Below are positions 5,498-9,936 of a DNA stretch of 9,936 bases, in pieces. The stretch is from positions 244-10,179 of the forward strand of contig DCTO01000004.1 of the NCBI GenBank assembly GCA_002329285.1, in the 5' to 3' direction. This DNA comes from Ruminococcaceae bacterium UBA1438 (GTDB taxonomy: Bacteria; Bacillota; Clostridia; Oscillospirales; Acutalibacteraceae). How positions within the stretch are numbered: position 1 is the first letter of the stretch; each line of letters opens with the position of its first letter. A model generated the notes under the pieces. That model was not told the DNA's origin, did no database searches, and saw only the letters and a program-made list of their open reading frames with translations. Position numbers and translations under genes: made by a program.

Positions 5498-7171
5498 ATG
5501 AACCTCATTGATAATTTGTGCATGAATTGCTTTGAGCAGTTAACCGAGGGCAGCGTCTGCCCGCATTGCGGCTTCGATAATGACAGCGTTTCCGATATGC
5601 TTTTCCTTCCGCGCAAAACTGTTTTGAAGCAGCGCTACGTTGTCGGCAACGTTATCTCGCAGGAAAGCGATGCGGTAACCTATGTCGGGCTGGACACTCA
5701 GTCAAAGCGCCTGGTAACGATAAGGGAGCTTATTCCCAAAAATATCGGCAATCGTCTTGAGGGCAATCCCGATGTTCATATCAGGGAGAGATATAAAAAA
5801 TCCTTCCTTGATTTCAAGGAATCCTTTCTCAAGCTCTGGAAAACCCTGCGCAGTATGAATAAGCTTTCCGCAGTAATTCCCGTTATTGAGGTTTTTGAGG
5901 AGAATCAAACCGCTTATGCAGTTTGTGAGAAAATGGAATATGTTACCCTGCGCGATTTTCTTATTAAAAATGAGGATAACATCATTGATTGGGATCAGGC
6001 AAGGCTGATGTTTATGCCCGTGCTCACAACGCTTGAAAATCTCCATTCAAACGGAATTATTCACGGCGGCATTAATCCCGATAATCTTGTGCTTTGCAGG
6101 GATGGCAAGGTGCGCCTGCTCGGCTGCTGCATCAGCGAATGCAATTCTGCGCAAAGCGAGCTTGAGTTTAATGAAAACAGCGGTTACACTGCGCTGGAGC
6201 AGTATGATAATGCTCATAAAATCTGCCCTGCAACGGATATTTATGCCTTTTCCGCGTGCATTTACCGCGCGTTGGTGGGCACAAATCCGCCAAATGCGGT
6301 TTCCCGCGAAACCAATGATAAACTGATGATTCCGAACAGAATTGCCGAAACTATTCCGGCTCACGTTATCAAGGCGCTCGGCGCAGGGTTTCAGATTTAT
6401 CCCGAAAAGCGCATACAGCAGATCTATGATTTCAGAGAGCTGCTTAATGCCGCTCCCTCCGTCGTTGCAAAGGCTGATGGCGGCAAAGCAGAAAAGGTTG
6501 ATTATGTTGAAACTGAGGAGGAGCATATCCGCAATCAGGAAAAGCAGGCAAAGAAAGCTCAAAAGGGCGGTGGAAAAACGGTTGCGATAATAATTATTCT
6601 TATTGCAATTGTTGCGGCAGCTGCGGTTTACGTTATCGGCTTCACGGATTGGCTTGATAAAAATGAAGAAACAACCACTGCGGCTGTTTCCGTTAATCAG
6701 GTTCAGGTGCCCGATTTCTGCACTGCGGGTTACACGGAAAGCGACGTTAAAAACAGCGGCAGCTGGAACAAGCAGTTTAACATCACCTTTGAATATGAGT
6801 TTAGTAAGGATGTTGCAGAGGGCGTTGTTTTCAAACAGAGCATTGCCAAGGGCGAAACGGTTGATGAGGGGGCAGATATTGTTCTCACCGTCAGCAAGGG
6901 CATTGAAATGGGAACTGTTCCGGATGTCGGCGGCCTTTCAAAGGATGAAGCCGTTGCAAAGCTTGAGGCAGAGGGCTTCTCGGTTAAGATCGTCAGCATC
7001 TATAATCTTGGAGAATACACGCCGAACACTGTCAGAAGGCTGAATGGCATGGCGCCTGCTGCAGGCACGGAGCTTGCCAAGGGTGAGGAGGTTACGATCA
7101 CCGTTTACGGCGAGGTTGAAACCACAACCGAAGCAACTACAGAGGCCACCACTGGAATAACAACTCCATAA
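5498..7171 (+). CDS. Zinc-ribbon, pseudokinase, TM and double PASTA membrane protein
   Basis: Read from ATG 5498 this is a 557-residue protein. Residues 8-24 form a zinc ribbon (CxxC at 8-11, CxxC at 21-24). A Ser/Thr kinase-like domain follows at about 47-317. It keeps the fold landmarks: TIRELIP at the VAIKEYFP position, INPDN after the HRD position, and GYTALEQY (229-236) at the APE motif. The key residues are changed: VAIK Lys is Arg76, HRD is HGG (189-191) and DFG is GCC (209-211), and the glycine-rich loop is degraded. It is therefore probably a pseudokinase. A basic linker (about 345-360) precedes one TM helix (361-382), then two PASTA domains outside the cell (about 401-467 and 470-538) and a Thr-rich tail ending TTTEATTEATTGITTP. 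PASTA domains in this family bind muropeptides or peptidoglycan. A role as a wall-sensing scaffold is inference. It is monocistronic: own promoter, own terminator. Confidence 0.88.
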   Translation: MNLIDNLCMNCFEQLTEGSVCPHCGFDNDSVSDMLFLPRKTVLKQRYVVGNVISQESDAVTYVGLDTQSKRLVTIRELIPKNIGNRLEGNPDVHIRERYKKSFLDFKESFLKLWKTLRSMNKLSAVIPVIEVFEENQTAYAVCEKMEYVTLRDFLIKNEDNIIDWDQARLMFMPVLTTLENLHSNGIIHGGINPDNLVLCRDGKVRLLGCCISECNSAQSELEFNENSGYTALEQYDNAHKICPATDIYAFSACIYRALVGTNPPNAVSRETNDKLMIPNRIAETIPAHVIKALGAGFQIYPEKRIQQIYDFRELLNAAPSVVAKADGGKAEKVDYVETEEEHIRNQEKQAKKAQKGGGKTVAIIIILIAIVAAAAVYVIGFTDWLDKNEETTTAAVSVNQVQVPDFCTAGYTESDVKNSGSWNKQFNITFEYEFSKDVAEGVVFKQSIAKGETVDEGADIVLTVSKGIEMGTVPDVGGLSKDEAVAKLEAEGFSVKIVSIYNLGEYTPNTVRRLNGMAPAAGTELAKGEEVTITVYGEVETTTEATTEATTGITTP

Positions 7172-7178
7172 ACAGCTT

Positions 7179-7209
7179 AAAGGGCAACGGATAATTCCGT
7201 TGCCCTTTT
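7179..7209 (+). terminator. Terminator of the pseudokinase gene
   Basis: A 13-bp perfect stem pairs 7179-7191 with 7196-7208 around loop TAAT. The core GGGCAACGG pairs with CCGTTGCCC. The T-run is short (7206-7209, then C and TT), so termination may be partial, but the next gene has its own strong promoter 10 bases on. Confidence 0.82.
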
Positions 7210-7218
7210 CTTCGGAAT

Positions 7219-7247
7219 TTGACTATTTTCTCGTTTTAATGTATAAT
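7219..7247 (+). promoter_or_regulatory. Sigma-A promoter of the NlpC/P60 gene
   Basis: TTGACT (7219-7224) and a perfect TATAAT (7242-7247) are separated by 17 bp. The start of transcription would be near 7254, leaving a leader of only about 23 bases before the ATG at 7277. This is the clearest promoter on the + strand here and suggests high basal expression. Confidence 0.9.
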
Positions 7248-7263
7248 ATATTAACTCTGTTTT

Positions 7264-7268
7264 GGAGG
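7264..7268 (+). promoter_or_regulatory. Ribosome binding site deciding the NlpC/P60 gene start
   Basis: GGAGG lies 8 bases before ATG 7277. An in-frame TTG at 7262 overlaps this motif and would add five residues before a well-formed signal peptide, so it is not the start. Confidence 0.88.
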
Positions 7269-7276
7269 TTTATATT

Positions 7277-9163
7277 ATGAAAAGAGTTTTAAGCCTGCTT
7301 CTGGCGGTGGTGATTATGCTTTCCGTCTTTGCGGGCGTTGAAATAAATGCGCAGGCAGCAACCTCCGGCGAGCAGGTTGTTGCTTATGCAAGGCAGTATG
7401 TAGGCTATAATTATGTGAGCGGCGGCAGCTCACCCGAAACGGGCTTTGATTGCTCCGGCTTCACAATGTATGTTTACGGGCATTTCGGCGTTTCTCTGCC
7501 TCACAGCTCAAGCATGATTTATAATAATCCCGAGAATTACGGCACGCTCATCGCTTCAAACGATTATTCTAAGGCGCTGCCCGGGGATTTGATTTGCTGG
7601 ATGGGGCATGTCGGCATCTATTCGGGAATTTATGAGTATAGCGGCACTTATCGCGGCTTTCTTGTTGATGCTGCAAATGTAAAAAGGGGAGTTGTTGAAC
7701 AGCCGATACGGGCGTCAAACGGCGATTATAAGGTTATCAGAATCAAGGGCATCGGCAATCCCGTTTCCCAGGGCGAGATGGCAACGCCGACAATAACGCT
7801 TGACTCCACCTCTTATTCAGTTGGCTCTTATGCGGAAATCGTCTGGGCGCCGACCTCGGCAAATTCCGATTTTAAAAATTACACCCTTGAAATTAAGAAC
7901 AATAAAACCGACGGGCTTCTTTATTCAGGCTCAGTCGGCACTCAGGGCAATCCCTATAACACGGATTACAGCCTGAAATGCACTGTTCCGGGAACTTACA
8001 CAATCACCATTACGGCAATCCCTTATAACGATGCGGCAAGCAGGTCAAAAAAGGCGTCCGCGCAAATCACAATCGGCACTGCAATCAGCAGCATTGATGA
8101 TTATAAAACCTCAACGGGCTATAATCTCAACGGCTGGGTTTATGATTCAAACGGCAAGGTTTATTGCTTTGGCTCAGGCAAGGCAAGGATTGGCTGGTAC
8201 AGCTATGAGGGCAGCTGGTATTGCTTTGGTTCAAACGGCGTTATGCGCACCGGCTGGTATTTCTATAAAGATAACTGGTATTATTTCGGCGTTGGCGCAA
8301 TGGTAACGGGCTGGGCAAAGGTTTCCGGCATCTGGTATTATTTCAATGCAAACGGCGAAATGCAAACCGGCTGGCAAAAGATTGGCGGCACCTGGTATTA
8401 TTTTAATGAAAGCGGCGCAATGTTAACCGGCTGGGCTGAGATCAACGGCGTTAGTTATTATTTTGATGAAAGCGGCGCAATGGCAACCGGTTGGAAGCAG
8501 ATTGAAAACGAATGGTTTTATTTCAACAGCTCCGGCGCAAGACAAACAGGCTGGCAATACATCGGCAACAAGTGGTATTATTTCAATGCCTTCGGCGTTA
8601 TGAAAACAGGCTGGCTTTCCTTCGGCGGTAAATGGTATTATATGAATCCTGCTTCCGGCGCAATGGCAAACGGCTGGGCAAAAATTTCCGATGTGTGGTA
8701 TTATTTTGCAAACGGCGGAGTGATGCAAACGGGCTGGCAGGACATTAAAAACGCAAGATATTATTTTGCTGAAAGCGGCGCAATGCAAACGGGCTGGCTT
8801 AAGCTTGATGATGTTTGGTATTATCTTAATGAAAGCGGAGCCATGGCAATCGGCTGGCTAAACTTATCCGGCAAATGGTATTATCTCAATGAATCCGGCG
8901 CAATGCAAACGGGCTGGCTTGAGCTTAACGGCAGCCGTTATTATTTAAATGATTACGGCCTTATGGCAACCGGCTGGAAAAGTGTTGACGGCAACTGGTA
9001 TTATTTCAATAACAGCGGCTCAATGAAAATCGGCTGGCTTAAATATAAAAACAATTGGTATTATTTTGATTTGAATAGCGGCATAATGCTGGCAAACACG
9101 TCTCAAAGCATCAACGGTAAGGATTACAGCTTTGATGCAAACGGCGTTTGCACAAATCCTTGA
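7277..9163 (+). CDS. Secreted NlpC/P60 peptidase with choline-binding-type wall repeats
   Basis: This 628-residue exported protein has a signal peptide (1-27, KR then a hydrophobic core, likely cleavage after AQA). An NlpC/P60 domain (about 30-158) follows, the cysteine peptidase fold that cuts peptide stems of peptidoglycan. Its nucleophile is Cys59 in FDCSGF, the general base His111 in GHVGIY, and Asp131 sits where the third, variable polar residue is found. A beta-rich, Ig-like linker (about 169-269) leads to 16 tandem repeats (286-605) of the pattern GWxxxxGxWYYFNxSGAMxT, the choline/glucan-binding repeat family that anchors proteins non-covalently to wall polymers. The last residues (606-628) are a degraded half repeat. 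There is no LPxTG or TM anchor. The domain order is that of a wall hydrolase with a targeting tail. The true ligand of the repeats is not known from the sequence. Confidence 0.92.
   Translation: MKRVLSLLLAVVIMLSVFAGVEINAQAATSGEQVVAYARQYVGYNYVSGGSSPETGFDCSGFTMYVYGHFGVSLPHSSSMIYNNPENYGTLIASNDYSKALPGDLICWMGHVGIYSGIYEYSGTYRGFLVDAANVKRGVVEQPIRASNGDYKVIRIKGIGNPVSQGEMATPTITLDSTSYSVGSYAEIVWAPTSANSDFKNYTLEIKNNKTDGLLYSGSVGTQGNPYNTDYSLKCTVPGTYTITITAIPYNDAASRSKKASAQITIGTAISSIDDYKTSTGYNLNGWVYDSNGKVYCFGSGKARIGWYSYEGSWYCFGSNGVMRTGWYFYKDNWYYFGVGAMVTGWAKVSGIWYYFNANGEMQTGWQKIGGTWYYFNESGAMLTGWAEINGVSYYFDESGAMATGWKQIENEWFYFNSSGARQTGWQYIGNKWYYFNAFGVMKTGWLSFGGKWYYMNPASGAMANGWAKISDVWYYFANGGVMQTGWQDIKNARYYFAESGAMQTGWLKLDDVWYYLNESGAMAIGWLNLSGKWYYLNESGAMQTGWLELNGSRYYLNDYGLMATGWKSVDGNWYYFNNSGSMKIGWLKYKNNWYYFDLNSGIMLANTSQSINGKDYSFDANGVCTNP
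8132..9091 (+). repeat. 16 tandem 60-bp repeats coding for wall-binding units
   Basis: The coding sequence repeats with a 60-bp period, one GW...YYFN...SGAM unit per repeat, starting at residue 286. All units are 20 residues apart except two. The unit at residues 326-344 is 19 long (YYFGVGAM) and the one at 445-465 is 21 long (MNPASGAM), so each has gained or lost one codon. Similarity is high at DNA level: bases 8776-8800 and 8896-8920, 120 bp apart, are identical. Such arrays expand and contract by recombination. Confidence 0.95.
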
Positions 9164-9171
9164 TTAAAAAC

Positions 9172-9208
9172 AGGCTGTCTCACAGATAAAGTGAGGCAGC
9201 CTTTTTTT
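9172..9208 (+). terminator. Terminator of the NlpC/P60 gene
   Basis: A 12-bp stem (9172-9183 with 9191-9202, one G-U pair) closes a 7-base loop and is followed by T's to 9208. It starts 9 bases after the stop codon and should end transcription efficiently before the next gene. Confidence 0.93.
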
Positions 9209-9251
9209 GCACCGCAACAGGACATTTGAATAATTTTTAAAGCACTTTAAT

Positions 9252-9273
9252 ATTTGTTGGACATTTGTTGGAC
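9252..9273. repeat. Two tandem copies of ATTTGTTGGAC overlapping a -35 box
   Basis: ATTTGTTGGAC occurs at 9252-9262 and again directly at 9263-9273, a period of one helical turn. A related GGACATTTG stands at 9220-9228. The first copy supplies most of the TGGACA -35 box, so a protein binding these repeats would meet RNA polymerase. The arrangement suits a direct-repeat operator; the binding protein is unknown. Confidence 0.6.
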
Positions 9274-9286
9274 ATAATGCTATAAT
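9258..9286 (+). promoter_or_regulatory. Promoter of the truncated membrane gene
   Basis: TGGACA (9258-9263, 5 of 6) and a perfect TATAAT (9281-9286) are 17 bp apart. The predicted start of transcription is near 9293, about 30 bases before the ATG. Further TATAAT-like hexamers follow to 9300, so other -10 choices exist. Confidence 0.7.
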
Positions 9287-9306
9287 AATATAAATATAAT
9301 TTTTAT

Positions 9307-9312
9307 AAAGGA
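9307..9312 (+). promoter_or_regulatory. Ribosome binding site of the truncated membrane gene
   Basis: AAAGGA lies 9 bases before ATG 9322 and supports reading the edge-truncated frame as a real gene. Confidence 0.75.
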
Positions 9313-9321
9313 ATTAATCGT

Positions 9322-9936
9322 ATGACAGAGTATATTATACTAATGCCGCTTGCAATTCTGATACTCGGCTTAATGCCTATCGTTGCAAGAGACTCTTATC
9401 TGAATAATAACCAAAAGAATATTATGTTTGGTATCATTACTCTTTTGGGCTTGCTGGTAATTCAGAATGTTGCCGACTACCTGTTGCAAACGGTAATATT
9501 TGCTCCATATATCAGAACGCTTATAAGCGTATGCGGCTATACTATTCGACCTGTAATTATTGTTCTGTTCTGCAAATTAGTAAAGCCGGGCAATAAAAAC
9601 ACTGCCGCTTGGATTTTGGTAGCTGTAAATGCAGCTATATATCTTACGGCAACATTTTCTCATTTTGCATTTTACATTGATGAAAGCAACCATTTTCAAG
9701 GCGGCGTATTCTATTTCAGCAAAACAGTGTTTGTTGTCAGCTTTGCATTGCTTTTTAATTTGATTTATTGCACGGTCAAAGAATACATCAAGAAAAAAGC
9801 GTGGATTTGGATACCGATTGTAAATGCTGCTCTGATTATTGTTGCGGCACTTCTTGATATATCGTCGGCTTACCGCTTATATCCCGTTAGTTATTTAACT
9901 ATTGCCGCTGTCTGCTGCAGCCTTTTCTATTATATC
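9322..9936 (+). CDS. Multi-pass membrane protein, probable sensor N-terminal part (3'-truncated by window edge)
   Basis: An open frame without a stop runs from ATG 9322 to the right edge (205 residues). AAAGGA (9307-9312) lies 9 bases upstream. The protein is almost entirely membrane: hydrophobic segments at about 4-22, 33-52, 62-86, 95-115, 128-152, 160-180 and from 187 on, with short polar loops, so about seven TM helices. Segments such as RTLISVCGYTIRPVII (65-80) and TFSHFAFYIDESNHF (111-125) remind me of the membrane sensor modules placed in front of GGDEF, histidine kinase or LytTR output domains in Clostridia, but this is recollection of pattern, not a firm match. The output domain, if any, lies beyond the window. 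Codon use looks somewhat more AT-rich (seven ATA codons for Ile) than in the neighbouring genes. Confidence 0.7.
   Translation, partial: MTEYIILMPLAILILGLMPIVARDSYLNNNQKNIMFGIITLLGLLVIQNVADYLLQTVIFAPYIRTLISVCGYTIRPVIIVLFCKLVKPGNKNTAAWILVAVNAAIYLTATFSHFAFYIDESNHFQGGVFYFSKTVFVVSFALLFNLIYCTVKEYIKKKAWIWIPIVNAALIIVAALLDISSAYRLYPVSYLTIAAVCCSLFYYI

Noticed and set aside
6047..6562. Open frame of 171 codons on the - strand within the pseudokinase gene
   Set aside because: Composition is that of a shadow frame, with no ribosome binding site, and it lies fully inside a gene with clear domains.
8423..8788. Open frame of 121 codons on the - strand across the wall-binding repeats
   Set aside because: It is the antisense shadow of the 60-bp tandem repeat: the absence of stops is copied from unit to unit and there is no start signal.
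8132..9091. Regular 60-bp repeats as a CRISPR array
   Set aside because: The repeats are coding, contiguous and in frame, with no unique spacers and no cas genes nearby.
1..9936. A defence, mobile or otherwise new multi-gene system
   Set aside because: No transposase, integrase, restriction, toxin-antitoxin or reverse transcriptase gene is seen, and nearly all genes fall in known families with ordinary promoters and terminators.

Overview
The window reads as ordinary chromosome of a low-to-mid GC Gram-positive bacterium, most likely a gut-type member of Clostridia (Bacillota). The reasons are RNase Y and a YhaM-type exoribonuclease, strong GGAGG-like ribosome binding sites, TTGACA/TATAAT promoters with 17-bp spacing, hairpin-plus-T-run terminators, a PASTA kinase-like protein, and a secreted NlpC/P60 enzyme with choline-binding-type repeats. 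A genus cannot be named from the sequence alone.

Layout. Bases 1-621 are the 3' end of rny (RNase Y), closed by a clear terminator at 638-677. A probable three-gene operon follows (750-3362, + strand): a multi-pass GT-C/GT39-like membrane glycosyltransferase, a soluble GT2/Dpm1-like glycosyltransferase and a small Dabb-family protein. It ends at a symmetric hairpin (3375-3404) that it shares with a converging two-gene operon on the - strand (5338 to 3441): yhaM followed after 2 bases by prmA. A 159-bp divergent region (5339-5497) carries back-to-back promoters. From it a zinc-ribbon/pseudokinase/TM/PASTA protein is read on the + strand (5498-7171), with its own terminator. A gene with an excellent sigma-A-type promoter follows, encoding a secreted NlpC/P60 hydrolase with 16 tandem 20-residue wall-binding repeats (7277-9163). 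After a strong terminator, an 11-bp tandem repeat overlaps the promoter of a multi-pass membrane protein (9322 to the right edge, truncated), which is probably the membrane part of a sensor.

How the genes relate. The two glycosyltransferases look like a donor-making and donor-using pair: the GT2 would charge a polyprenyl phosphate and the membrane enzyme would transfer the sugar outside the cell. The PASTA pseudokinase and the NlpC/P60 protein are both envelope proteins of the peptidoglycan-sensing or remodelling type, but each has its own promoter. RNase Y and YhaM are both HD-domain RNA-decay enzymes; PrmA is a ribosome modification enzyme. I see no mobile element, CRISPR array, tRNA or rRNA, and no defence system.

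For four genes the longest open frame begins at a TTG or GTG that lies within or too close to the Shine-Dalgarno sequence, or far upstream of the conserved start. I have moved these starts to the properly spaced ATG (prmA 4373, yhaM 5338, pseudokinase 5498, NlpC/P60 protein 7277). The strongest leads are the catalytically dead kinase with its unusual domain order, the tandem repeat sitting on the -35 of the truncated membrane gene, and the recently duplicated repeats of the wall-binding protein.
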